This document shows positions 16,906-25,834 of a DNA stretch of 64,000 nt, one piece after another. How positions within the stretch are numbered: position 1 is the first letter of the stretch; each line of letters opens with the position of its first letter. Source of the DNA: Eubacterium sp. 14-2 (lineage in GTDB: Bacteria; Bacillota; Clostridia; Lachnospirales; Lachnospiraceae); NCBI RefSeq assembly GCF_000403845.2, contig NZ_KE159568.1:1068796-1132795 (forward strand), given 5' to 3'. The position numbers and the translations under genes were made by a program. The notes below the pieces were generated by a model. It had not been told where the DNA came from, made no database searches, and saw nothing but the letters and a program-made list of their open reading frames with translations.

Positions 16906-17641
16906 CTGTAATTTTATCTGCAAGTTCCTGAAGTTCTCCGTTTAATGTAAGTTTCAAATTCAGGTTCTTCCCTTCTTCCCGGAGAAATCCCGCATATGCA
17001 AAGTTACCGGATACATAAATATGGGACAGCTTATTTGCCACCACATCTCCGTCCTGGAAAGATAACTTTCCCGCCCGATATTCATCTATCAGACGGAAAA
17101 GCTCTGTCTCCTGCTGCAGGTCGTCATCTCTGCGGATAATGGTATTGAGCAGATACCATTCCCAGTAATCCAGATATCCATACGCTTTCAATGCTTTCAG
17201 CGTGGCTTTTAACGGATGCAGCATTCCTTTTTCACAGGTATAGGAAATCAGCTCTTTCTGATAATACAGGCGGTAAATCTCCCGCAGCTCCTGAATCTGC
17301 TCCAGATGAGCCTCCGTGGGCTTCTGCCCCATAAGCTGTTCCGTTTCCAGCAATCCCAGCAGCATCCGCCCGTTCTTCGTGTAAATCTGCTCTCTGTCCG
17401 GAATTTCAGAAGATTTGAGAACCCCCTTTTTCAGAATACCGAATTCCTCCATCATCCGCTTGATGGTTCTTATCTGGCCCGGCTTTGTTCCCAGTTCTTC
17501 TGCCATATACCGCTGCAAAGACCCCCAGCTTCTTCTGCCGGACTGCTCTGAATCATTCAGAATCCCGGTAATTTCCAGAATCTGCTGATGGAGTTTTTCT
17601 GATATTTTTCTCCCCTCATAGTTCCATCCCATCAGTTTCAT
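16895..17641 (-). CDS. McrBC-associated protein, possible separate target-recognition subunit
   Basis: 248-residue protein that I cannot place in a named family. The N-terminal ~90 residues look helical and possibly winged-helix (SWGSLQRYMAEELGTKPGQI, RMMEEFGILKKG). The rest is helical and charged, ending in a region with IYVSGNFAYAGFLREEG. The ribosome site AGGAGGGG precedes the ATG at 17641. Its 3' end overlaps or abuts the mcrB start, so it is the first gene of the McrBC operon. As this McrB lacks the usual DNA-binding N-terminus, the protein may supply specificity; this is inference from context. Confidence 0.7.
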   Translation of the reverse strand: MKLMGWNYEGRKISEKLHQQILEITGILNDSEQSGRRSWGSLQRYMAEELGTKPGQIRTIKRMMEEFGILKKGVLKSSEIPDREQIYTKNGRMLLGLLETEQLMGQKPTEAHLEQIQELREIYRLYYQKELISYTCEKGMLHPLKATLKALKAYGYLDYWEWYLLNTIIRRDDDLQQETELFRLIDEYRAGKLSFQDGDVVANKLSHIYVSGNFAYAGFLREEGKNLNLKLTLNGELQELADKITDER

Positions 17642-17717
17642 GGATTTTCCGCCCCTCCTGCCAGACTGTCTTTATGTATCTGTCTGTTATCATACTCCCG
17701 AAACAAAAGATATCCGG

Positions 17718-19055
17718 CTATTCCTTTTCTTCCATAACGCTCATGTAGGCAGGACGGATAATCTTATTCATTCCAATCAGTTCTTCCATGCGATGAGCAC
17801 TCCAGCCCACGATTCGGGCAATGGCAAAAATAGCCGTATACAGCTCTTTGGGAATCCCCAGCATCTCATATACAAACCCGCTGTAAAAATCCACATTCGG
17901 GCTTACTCCCTTGAAAATATGACGTTTCTTTGCAATCAGTCTTGGGGCCAGTTCCTCAATGCTGTTATAAAGCAGCATATCTTCCTCCCGTGCCTTTGCT
18001 GCAGCCAGCTTCTCCACATATTTCTTAAATACCTGTTCTCTTGGGTCGGACAGGGAATACACCGCATGTCCCATTCCATAAATCAGACCCTTGCCGTCAA
18101 AGGCCTCTCCTTCCAGAATTTTACTTAAATATGCTTCAATTTCATCCATGTCATGCACATCATGAATATGACCCCGGATATTTTCCATCATTTCCATTAC
18201 TTTTATGTTGGCCCCGCCATGTTTGGGCCCCTTCAGGGACGACATGGCCGCCGCAATGGAAGAATAAGTGTCTGAACCGGAAGAAGTCACTACCCTTGTG
18301 GTAAAAGTAGAGTTGTTTCCGCCTCCATGTTCCATATGCAAAAGAAGCGCCACATCCAGTACCTTGGCTTCCAGCCTGCTGTACTGTTTATCGGGACGCA
18401 GCATCAACAGCAGATTTTCCGCTGTGGAAAGCTCCGGCTCCGGCCGGTGTATGTACATGCTGTCGTCATTTTCGTAATGGTTGTAGGCATGATAGCCATA
18501 TACAGCCAGCATGGGAAAAATACTGATAAGCTCAATGCACTGGCGCAGACTGTTGCTTATCACTTCCGGAGAATCCATCTGGCTGTCATAAGACGCCAGC
18601 GTCAGAATACTCCTGGTCATGGAATTCATAATATCCTTGGTGGGAGCTTTCATGATGACGTCTCTGGTAAAGTTGGTGGGAAGGGTTCTGCACCGGGCCA
18701 TAATCCCGCAAAATTCTCTCAGTTCTTCCTCTCCCGGCATTTCACCAAACAACAGCAGGTAAGCTGTTTTTTCAAAGCCAAACCCGTCGTCTCCCATTCG
18801 TTTCACAAGATTCTGCACATTATAGCCACGGTACCACAGCTGTCCGTCACAGGGTTCCTTCTTTCCGTTCACATCCTGAAAAGATACGATTTTGGAAATG
18901 GTGGTAAGCCCCGTGAGCACACCCTTTCCATTCATGTCACGCAGTCCCCGGTTTACCCCGTACTCCTCAAATAATTTATCTGAAATACTGTCATTTTTCC
19001 TGCAGACTGTTTCCTGTTTTATGGCATAATCCATCAGTTCGTTTTCGTTTCTCAT
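17718..19055 (-). CDS. gltA: Citrate synthase (internal start of the MarR/citrate synthase frame)
   Basis: Condenses oxaloacetate and acetyl-CoA to citrate. The product from ATG 19055 is 445 residues, normal for clostridial type citrate synthases. Active-site segments are present: LLLHMEHGGGNNS and GPKHGGAN (histidines), GMGHAVY, and NVDFYSG (aspartate). The start has AAGGAGG six bases upstream, a strong site that would be unneeded if only the fusion were made. It likely feeds glutamate synthesis, which fits gdhA nearby. 2-Methylcitrate synthase activity cannot be excluded from sequence. Confidence 0.9.
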   Translation of the reverse strand: MRNENELMDYAIKQETVCRKNDSISDKLFEEYGVNRGLRDMNGKGVLTGLTTISKIVSFQDVNGKKEPCDGQLWYRGYNVQNLVKRMGDDGFGFEKTAYLLLFGEMPGEEELREFCGIMARCRTLPTNFTRDVIMKAPTKDIMNSMTRSILTLASYDSQMDSPEVISNSLRQCIELISIFPMLAVYGYHAYNHYENDDSMYIHRPEPELSTAENLLLMLRPDKQYSRLEAKVLDVALLLHMEHGGGNNSTFTTRVVTSSGSDTYSSIAAAMSSLKGPKHGGANIKVMEMMENIRGHIHDVHDMDEIEAYLSKILEGEAFDGKGLIYGMGHAVYSLSDPREQVFKKYVEKLAAAKAREEDMLLYNSIEELAPRLIAKKRHIFKGVSPNVDFYSGFVYEMLGIPKELYTAIFAIARIVGWSAHRMEELIGMNKIIRPAYMSVMEEKE

Positions 19056-19505
19056 ATTGTACCTCCTTCGATTGCACAGGGCATCCTTCATATTCTGATT
19101 CACTTTCCCGGACACCTGAAGCAGCACTTTCTTTTCCTCCTCCGTCACTCCGTTCAGTATAATGTTATACATCTGCATACGCAGCTCTGATACCTGAGCC
19201 ACCAGTCCGGCTGCCTGTTCTGTCAGCATCAGGTGCCTGCACCGGCGGTCTGACCGGTCCGGCACCGCATAGATTAACTGCTGCTTTACCATACGGTCCA
19301 CAGACTGTGAAATATGCCCTTTGTTAAATAAATTGAGACTGCTGATATCTTTCGATGTGTTGCGTTCCCCGGACTTATAGAGAAAATACAGAATGTCAAT
19401 ATCAATTTTCCGCAGATGATATTCTGCGCGCAATGCTTCGATTTTCCGGTTATATAATGTCTGAAACTGAGTCCCCTGCAGAAGACCCTCAAGCATCCAG
19501 TCCAT
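17718..19505 (-). CDS. MarR-type regulator in frame with citrate synthase (one open frame)
   Basis: From ATG 19505 the first ~150 residues are a MarR winged helix: RKIDIDILYFLYKSGE, SLNLFNKGHISQSVDRMVKQQLI, PDRSDRRCRHLMLTEQA. No stop occurs before the citrate synthase that follows, so read-through gives a 595-residue fusion. The junction holds a perfect GGAGG and an ATG (19055), so citrate synthase can also be made alone. A MarR protein would normally stop about here; either a true fusion or loss of a stop (or one sequencing error) explains it. The MarR start has GAGG about eight bases upstream. An 18-base palindrome directly after its -10 box suggests autoregulation. Confidence 0.65.
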   Translation of the reverse strand: MDWMLEGLLQGTQFQTLYNRKIEALRAEYHLRKIDIDILYFLYKSGERNTSKDISSLNLFNKGHISQSVDRMVKQQLIYAVPDRSDRRCRHLMLTEQAAGLVAQVSELRMQMYNIILNGVTEEEKKVLLQVSGKVNQNMKDALCNRRRYNMRNENELMDYAIKQETVCRKNDSISDKLFEEYGVNRGLRDMNGKGVLTGLTTISKIVSFQDVNGKKEPCDGQLWYRGYNVQNLVKRMGDDGFGFEKTAYLLLFGEMPGEEELREFCGIMARCRTLPTNFTRDVIMKAPTKDIMNSMTRSILTLASYDSQMDSPEVISNSLRQCIELISIFPMLAVYGYHAYNHYENDDSMYIHRPEPELSTAENLLLMLRPDKQYSRLEAKVLDVALLLHMEHGGGNNSTFTTRVVTSSGSDTYSSIAAAMSSLKGPKHGGANIKVMEMMENIRGHIHDVHDMDEIEAYLSKILEGEAFDGKGLIYGMGHAVYSLSDPREQVFKKYVEKLAAAKAREEDMLLYNSIEELAPRLIAKKRHIFKGVSPNVDFYSGFVYEMLGIPKELYTAIFAIARIVGWSAHRMEELIGMNKIIRPAYMSVMEEKE

Positions 19506-19518
19506 CTCTCTTACCTCA

Positions 19519-19536
19519 TAGTTTAATTTTAAACTA
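19519..19536. promoter_or_regulatory. MarR-type operator at the MarR/citrate synthase promoter
   Basis: Perfect palindrome TAGTTTAA-TT-TTAAACTA directly after the -10 box of the minus-strand promoter, covering the start point. Size and symmetry fit a MarR dimer site. Confidence 0.6.
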
Positions 19537-19565
19537 AATATACCACTTCTTCCGGCAGAAATCAA
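19537..19565 (-). promoter_or_regulatory. Sigma-A promoter of MarR/citrate synthase
   Basis: Minus-strand TTGATT, 17 bases, TATATT, with the palindromic operator at 19519-19536 immediately downstream. Confidence 0.6.
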
Positions 19566-19598
19566 GCAAAAATTATTTCCGTTCCTTTTACAGAGGTT

Positions 19599-19633
19599 AA
19601 TTGTAAACTTTTCAAATATTTTAGTTGACATTT
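19599..19633. promoter_or_regulatory. BirA-type biotin operator upstream of bioY
   Basis: TTGTAAACT (19601-19609), 13 bases, AGTTGACAT (19623-19631). This follows the B. subtilis bio operator layout TTGTTAACC-N13-GGTTAACAA in arm sequence and spacing. The right arm contains the -35 box of the bioY promoter, so biotinylated BirA would block transcription. Confidence 0.7.
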
Positions 19634-19653
19634 TGCGCGTCAGCTTTTATAAT
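19625..19653 (+). promoter_or_regulatory. Consensus promoter of bioY
   Basis: TTGACA, 17 bases, TATAAT. The -35 hexamer lies within the right arm of the BirA-type operator. Confidence 0.8.
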
Positions 19654-19684
19654 CATACGCATAGATAAAATTCAGGAGGATATT

Positions 19685-20269
19685 ATGAAAAAATCACCTT
19701 TAAACACAAAAGACTCTTTCTCTTCTCCCGCTTTTTTTTCCATTCGCCAGATTGCTGTTATCGGTCTGATGACTGGCATTACCTGCATTCTGGCCCCCTG
19801 TTCCCTTCCCATTGGACCGGTGCCGATTTCTCTGACAAATCTTGTCATTTATTTTTCTCTGTATCTTCTGGGCACCAGAGATGCATCCATCAGTTATCTG
19901 GTCTATCTGTTAATCGGGCTGGCCGGTATGCCTGTCTTTTCCGGGTTCACCAGCGGACCGGAAAAACTTTTCGGTCCTACCGGAGGTTATCTGGCAGGTT
20001 TTCTTCCCATGGCCGTTATTGCCGGAATTTTCATTGAAAAATTTTCTTCCAGCCGTATCCTCTGTCTGATTGGAATGATTCTGGGTACCATCGTCTGCTA
20101 TGTACTGGGTACCTCATGGCTGGCGTTTCAGGCTAATCTTGATTTTAAGTCCGCACTTTTTGCCGGGGTTATCCCTTTTCTTCCCGGAGATCTCATAAAA
20201 ATGGTTCTGGCAATGACCCTTGGGCCGCAAATCCGCAGCCAGTTAATCCGCTCCGGCCTGGATTCCTGA
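19685..20269 (+). CDS. bioY: Biotin transporter BioY (ECF S-component)
   Basis: 194-residue integral membrane protein with about six hydrophobic segments. BioY signatures are visible: PIGPVPISLTNLVIYF, the AGMPVFSGFTSGPEKLFGPTGGYLAGF loop region and IPFLPGDLIKM near the C-terminus. It binds biotin in the membrane and works with the shared ECF energising module, which is not in the window. AGGAGG precedes the ATG at 19685; an upstream in-frame ATG lies at the promoter. The BirA-type operator fits biotin repression. It is divergent from MarR/citrate synthase. Confidence 0.93.
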   Translation: MKKSPLNTKDSFSSPAFFSIRQIAVIGLMTGITCILAPCSLPIGPVPISLTNLVIYFSLYLLGTRDASISYLVYLLIGLAGMPVFSGFTSGPEKLFGPTGGYLAGFLPMAVIAGIFIEKFSSSRILCLIGMILGTIVCYVLGTSWLAFQANLDFKSALFAGVIPFLPGDLIKMVLAMTLGPQIRSQLIRSGLDS

Positions 20270-20298
20270 AAAGAATCATGAAAAGAAAATCAAAATTG

Positions 20299-20327
20299 TT
20301 GACAAACCTCGAAAAGTATGTTATTAT
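20299..20327 (+). promoter_or_regulatory. Promoter of tRNA-Pro
   Basis: TTGACA, 17 bases, TATTAT, ending 13 bases before the tRNA 5' end. Confidence 0.7.
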
Positions 20328-20340
20328 GCCATAGTGACAT

Positions 20341-20414
20341 CGATGCGTGGCTCAGCTTGGTAGAGCGCTGCGTTCGGGACGCAGAGGTCGCAGGTTCAAA
20401 TCCTGTCGCATCGA
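20341..20414 (+). tRNA. tRNA-Pro (anticodon CGG)
   Basis: Full cloverleaf: acceptor CGATGCG/CGCATCG, D-arm GCTC...GAGC, anticodon stem CTGCG/CGCAG with loop TTCGGGA (anticodon CGG), T-arm GCAGG-TTCAAAT-CCTGT, discriminator A. The CCA end is not encoded. It is followed by its own terminator. Confidence 0.93.
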
Positions 20415-20428
20415 TTCCTGGCAGGGGT

Positions 20429-20467
20429 GCCGGAAACCTTTAAAATCAAGGGTTTCCGGCCTTTTTT
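20429..20467 (+). terminator. Terminator of tRNA-Pro
   Basis: The stem GCCGGAAACC pairs with GGGTTTCCGGC (one bulge possible) and is followed by CTTTTTTT. Confidence 0.8.
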
Positions 20468-20618
20468 TGCGTTTCTGGGAGTGTTTGCATGAGGGTAAAA
20501 TACAGGGGCGGGCCAACAAAATTCCAGCAGATTTTTAATTATGCTGTCACAGGCTCCCATAAGGAGGAATGACAGATGGAGTCTTTGAATAAAAGCGCTG
20601 TCCATTTTAAAAAACTTC

Positions 20619-20647
20619 TTGAACACTCTTAGCAGATGTGCTATAGT
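20619..20647 (+). promoter_or_regulatory. Promoter of a short RNA
   Basis: TTGAAC, 17 bases, TATAGT, with predicted start near 20654. No protein gene follows on this strand before the terminator-like hairpin at 20697-20746. Confidence 0.5.
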
Positions 20648-20653
20648 ATACAC

Positions 20654-20746
20654 ATAAAAAACAACCGCCCACAAGGGGTTGACCAAATGATTATGATAGC
20701 AATGCCACCCTTTCACTCGCCAAAGTACAAGGGTGGCTTTTGCTAT
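20654..20746 (+). ncRNA. Candidate short structured RNA
   Basis: About 93 bases from a predicted start point. It contains a CAACC..GGTTG hairpin, then a long hairpin in which TAGCAA-t-GCCACCCTT pairs with AAGGGTGGC-tt-TTGCTA. Similar hairpins accompany small holin-like toxin loci in Firmicutes (from memory). An ATG frame of modest length crosses it, but it runs antisense into the hydrolase gene and looks like a shadow. Confidence 0.35.
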
Positions 20747-20818
20747 GTAAGGCTATTTACCAAACGTAAAAACGAATGTAAGCAACACCAGAAGACAACA
20801 AAGTCCCACCAAAATTTC

Positions 20819-21796
20819 TCAGTTCATCCATGCCACCTGCTGAGAATTCCTCAGCGGAAACCTCCTGCACTGGCAGCCATTCATGTTTTCCCGGTTCATA
20901 TTTATCCCGGTCAGCTGGCTGTTGGAATAAGTCTTATAATAATAAATGCCCTTATCTGCATTGATACAGCAGGAATAACGGGTAATTTCATAACACTTCT
21001 CCGGAGTAATCACGCTCCCCCTTACCATGGCCACCGAATCCAGCATATGGAAAAACTGAGAAATACTGCTCTGTTCATCCTCCTCACAGACAGAATTCAT
21101 GCTCAGATAAGAAGCCTTTACAAACCGGGATGCGGGAGAAAAATCCCCAGGCAGGCCAAAGCTCCCCAGTCCCTGCCCAAAAGACTGCAGCGTGGAAATC
21201 CGTTTAAAACAGTTTTCAGGCGGCCCAGGCGTCAGATTCTGATACTGGCAGATATTTGTCATCTGGAAAGGAAAAGACGGATTATTCGTCAGCACTCCCA
21301 CGGAATTTTCAAAAACCTCCAGCCCGCTTTTGGAGGACTCCAGTACAATAGACGTTTCCCTGTCTGCAATATGCCAGTGAAGAGGCGTCAGAGGCACTTC
21401 TTCGCTGAATGGAATCCCGATTAAATGAGTGGCTGCCAGCAGCTCTTTTGCTTCCTCCACAGAAGCGCATTTTCCCAGAACCCAGTATACCAGCTCAAAA
21501 GGAGAAATATTGGCGCTGCCTTCCTTTTCCTCCGTGGGATAATATGCACTGTCGGGAAAATTCAGTCCTGCCATACAAAGACCTTTCTCATTCACCGCTT
21601 CTGCATACAACGGAATACCCTTAATCACAGACGCCATCCCCAACATGGCATAATGACGGTGCAGCATACCCTCCTTTCGGAACTGAAAAGCATAATTTCT
21701 CGGTGTAAACACCACGCACTCCTGAAATCCCTCGGTCAGATCCATGGTCCGCCCAAAATAAAAATCCTTTGTTTTCATTGCAATACTGGTACACAT
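20819..21796 (-). CDS. bsh: Choloylglycine hydrolase family protein, probable bile salt hydrolase
   Basis: Ntn-hydrolase that cleaves the amide bond of conjugated bile salts. The start at 21796 (AAGGAGA upstream) gives MCTSI, exposing the nucleophile Cys2 after removal of Met. Longer in-frame starts would bury it. Further family residues: R16 and D19 in GRTMDLT, N79 in AGLNFP, the Asn pair in GVLTNNP and Arg in SPASRF. The product has 325 residues, normal for the family, and no signal peptide. Penicillin V acylase is the main alternative; the AGLNFP asparagine favours bile salts. It indicates a gut habitat. Confidence 0.88.
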   Translation of the reverse strand: MCTSIAMKTKDFYFGRTMDLTEGFQECVVFTPRNYAFQFRKEGMLHRHYAMLGMASVIKGIPLYAEAVNEKGLCMAGLNFPDSAYYPTEEKEGSANISPFELVYWVLGKCASVEEAKELLAATHLIGIPFSEEVPLTPLHWHIADRETSIVLESSKSGLEVFENSVGVLTNNPSFPFQMTNICQYQNLTPGPPENCFKRISTLQSFGQGLGSFGLPGDFSPASRFVKASYLSMNSVCEEDEQSSISQFFHMLDSVAMVRGSVITPEKCYEITRYSCCINADKGIYYYKTYSNSQLTGINMNRENMNGCQCRRFPLRNSQQVAWMN

Positions 21797-21817
21797 CGCT
21801 TCTCCTTTTCTGCCCTT

Positions 21818-21846
21818 TTGACAGGCCAAACACCTTATGTTATGCT
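21818..21846 (+). promoter_or_regulatory. Promoter of the adenine methyltransferase gene
   Basis: TTGACA, 17 bases, TATGCT, with the ATG at 21919 about 65 bases after the start point. It lies in the divergent gap with the bile salt hydrolase gene. Confidence 0.65.
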
Positions 21847-21918
21847 TTATCATATCCAGAAACCACTTCAAATATGAAAACAATTATTGCAGGCACCTGT
21901 AATTACAGGAGAAAAATC

Positions 21919-23940
21919 ATGAAACCATCTGAAAAAAAAGAATATTCTCTGCCTGAACTCTGCAGTCTTCTCTCCATTTCCCCGGCCACCGGACGAAACT
22001 GGATAAAGCTGGGAAAACTCCTTCCCTCCGCCAGACGGAATGGAAAGCCCTGTTTCTCAGCCGCATACGCTGAGGAACTTCTGACGCAGCTGAAAGAAAA
22101 ACCCGGAAGCGCTCTGAAATCCAGAAGAAACAAGAAATACATTACCGGAAACAGCACATACCGGAATTATCTTCCACCAGGCTCTCCCAATCTGGGTCAG
22201 ATCGAAAACCTGCTGGTACAGCTTTCCGGGCTCTCCCTGACAGACCGCCAGATTCGTGCGGTTCTGGCAGAATGCGCCCTGCAGCTTCTGTACCCCGCCG
22301 AAAAACGGAAGACCGAACTTACAGGTCATCTTCTGTCCCATTTTCTCAGAGGTTCCCTGCCCCTTAAGGAATATGGGGTACTTGTCCATGACCTCTTAAC
22401 AGGGAAAGAACAGCAGGACTGCCAATGTTTATCAGAGTTCCTGAAAGAAGATATTCTTAAGAACCTTTCAGTCACCCTTCTGCCGGAAAAAAATGCGGAT
22501 ATTCTGGGCATGATTTATATTTCTCTGAAAAATCTGGGTGAACGGAAAGCCGCAGGCTCTTACTATACCCCTGCCCATATCGTGAAAAAATTAACGGACA
22601 GCCTGCTGCCAGAACAGTTCCGGGAACAGCCTTTCAACGTTCTGGACCCATGCTGCGGCACCGGAAATTTCCTGCTGCAGCTTCCGGACAGCTTACCGCT
22701 GGAACAGATTTTCGGACAGGATACCGATGCAGACAGTATCTTCCTTGCCAGAATCAACATGGCCCTGAAATTTCAGCATGAACCCGTTTCCAGAATCAAA
22801 AAACAAATCCGTCTCCGGGATTTTCTTCTGGAACAGGACTCCCGCCAATACCGCCTGATTCTTGGAAATCCCCCCTGGGGCTTTCAGTTTGACAAAACTG
22901 CCGAAAACTATATAAAAAAGAATTTTCAGACCGCCGGAAAAAATCATACGGAATCCTGCGATGTTTTTCTGGAACAGGCCCTTACCCGTACAGCCCCCAA
23001 CGGCACCGTCGCATTCATAATCCCCGAAGCTGTGCTTCATGTAAAATCCCATCTGCCGGTGCGCAGACTGATTGCAGCCCGGACCCGGATAGAACGCCTG
23101 GAATACCTGGAAAATGCTTTCCACGGCGTACAGTGCCCCGCTGTCATTTTACAACTCACAAATACCGGACGTCCGCTGGACACAAAAAATATGAAAATTT
23201 CCGGCCAAAACCGGGAATTTGAAATACTGCTCAGCCGCAGCGTAAACCCTGAAAATTTTAATTTTCACATAACAGATAAAGCATATCAGTTAATCGAAAA
23301 AACAGAAAAACAGCATAACATGACCTTTCTGAAGGGCCAGGCAGAATTTGCTCTTGGCATTGTCACAGGCAATAATTCCGCACTGCTCCAGCACAGGAAA
23401 ACCGACCACAATGAAGTGGTGCTGAAAGGAACTGATATTCACAGATACCGGATTACGCCTCAGAACCTTTACCTCACCTATCAGCCGGAAACCTTTCAGC
23501 AGTGCGCGCCTGAATCCTGCTACCGGGCGGATGAAAAACTCCTGTACCGTTTTATCGGCAGCCAGCTTGTGTTTGCTTACGACAACCGGAAACGCCTGTC
23601 CCTGAACAGCTGCAACATTTTAATTCCACGGATTCCTCACCTGGACATCCGATATGTTCTGGCCCTCTTAAATTCCAGAACTGCCCAGTTTATTTATGAA
23701 AATAAATTTCACTCCCTGAAAGTGCTGCGCGCCAGTCTGGAACAGATTCCCATTCCCCCCATACCACAGCAGGAACAGCAGTGCATTATTTCCCTTACAG
23801 AAAAGCTGTCAGAGGAAACCGATTCACGCAAATGGCTGGAATACTATAACAAAGCAGACCTGCTGATTGCCGCAGCCTATGGGCTGACAGAAGAAGAATA
23901 CCGGATGATTATCTTTTCCTCCCAGGAAATATTCAGGTAA
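21919..23940 (+). CDS. N6-adenine DNA methyltransferase with N-terminal HTH (orphan)
   Basis: 673 residues. Residues ~7-45 form a MerR/excisionase-like helix-turn-helix (YSLPELCSLLSISPATGRNWIKLGKL). A helical linker follows, then a gamma-type (Eco57I/TaqI-like) methyltransferase domain with motif I VLDPCCGTGNFLL and catalytic NPPWGF. The C-terminal region (IVTGNN, RIPHLDIRYVLALLNSRTAQFIYENKF, IPIPPIPQQEQ) resembles the target-recognition domain of type II enzymes. Neither a nuclease domain nor an adjacent nuclease gene is seen, so it is either a solitary methylase or the remainder of a system. AGGAG precedes the ATG at 21919; the frame is open further upstream but across the promoter. Confidence 0.85.
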   Translation: MKPSEKKEYSLPELCSLLSISPATGRNWIKLGKLLPSARRNGKPCFSAAYAEELLTQLKEKPGSALKSRRNKKYITGNSTYRNYLPPGSPNLGQIENLLVQLSGLSLTDRQIRAVLAECALQLLYPAEKRKTELTGHLLSHFLRGSLPLKEYGVLVHDLLTGKEQQDCQCLSEFLKEDILKNLSVTLLPEKNADILGMIYISLKNLGERKAAGSYYTPAHIVKKLTDSLLPEQFREQPFNVLDPCCGTGNFLLQLPDSLPLEQIFGQDTDADSIFLARINMALKFQHEPVSRIKKQIRLRDFLLEQDSRQYRLILGNPPWGFQFDKTAENYIKKNFQTAGKNHTESCDVFLEQALTRTAPNGTVAFIIPEAVLHVKSHLPVRRLIAARTRIERLEYLENAFHGVQCPAVILQLTNTGRPLDTKNMKISGQNREFEILLSRSVNPENFNFHITDKAYQLIEKTEKQHNMTFLKGQAEFALGIVTGNNSALLQHRKTDHNEVVLKGTDIHRYRITPQNLYLTYQPETFQQCAPESCYRADEKLLYRFIGSQLVFAYDNRKRLSLNSCNILIPRIPHLDIRYVLALLNSRTAQFIYENKFHSLKVLRASLEQIPIPPIPQQEQQCIISLTEKLSEETDSRKWLEYYNKADLLIAAAYGLTEEEYRMIIFSSQEIFR

Positions 23941-24068
23941 TTCCAGATAATACATTGTTTTGCCGCAATAAAAAGTGATTTGTATGAAGAATTCAATTTT
24001 TTATCTGAATACTTCGGTTTACATCCGCACTCTGTTACAATAAAACTGTAAAGAATAAAAGAAAAATA

Positions 24069-24097
24069 TTGCAAAATAAAAAAAATAATACTAAAAT
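24069..24097 (+). promoter_or_regulatory. Possible promoter of gdhA
   Basis: TTGCAA, 17 bases, TAAAAT in a very AT-rich stretch 44 bases before the ATG. Other hexamers in the stretch are possible. Confidence 0.35.
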
Positions 24098-24128
24098 ATA
24101 TCTGTTGATGATAATTCTAACAATATAA

Positions 24129-25472
<1,344 letters not shown>

Positions 25473-25490
25473 TTACCCAGGACCTATGCC

Positions 25491-25521
25491 AAAAATGATA
25501 CCGGAATATTCCTGCATTTTT
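25491..25521 (+). terminator. Weak terminator-like hairpin after gdhA
   Basis: AAAAATG (25491-25497) pairs with CATTTTT (25515-25521), with an inner GGAATATTCC palindrome. The T-run is part of the stem, so efficiency is uncertain. Confidence 0.3.
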
Positions 25522-25834
25522 AAAACAGCATAAATTCTGTTTCTGACACAAGTACACAGATTTGCCCTGAGGGATACCAGGCCTGCCTGGAAATTCTTCC
25601 GGGCGGTCACACAGTAACTTCTCTGTGCCCGGGAATGGGTGCATGTGTCAAAAGAGTGCGTTGTACCTGCTCTGTACCATATATTGATGTGGAAATTCAT
25701 CTGCAATAGCAATATATGGTATGAGCTCTGCACCCGGCTCTCTTTTCTTTCCTATATACATAATTTTCATGCTCCATTCGGACCATATCCTCTGATTTTC
25801 AAAAAATCAGCATCCTTTCATTTGTCCGGGATTT
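25522..25834. other. Gene-free stretch with a 12-base perfect inverted repeat
   Basis: No convincing ORF. It contains TACCATATATTG (25675-25686) and CAATATATGGTA (25710-25721) around a 23-base loop; no T-run follows directly. No tRNA or known riboswitch was recognised. Confidence 0.5.

Noticed and set aside
20341-20467. tRNA-Pro as an integration site
   Set aside because: No repeat of the tRNA 3' end and no integrase gene is found nearby.
20636-21424. 262-codon plus-strand ORF over the short RNA and the hydrolase gene
   Set aside because: Mostly antisense to the bile salt hydrolase; the start region is explained by the promoter and hairpin.
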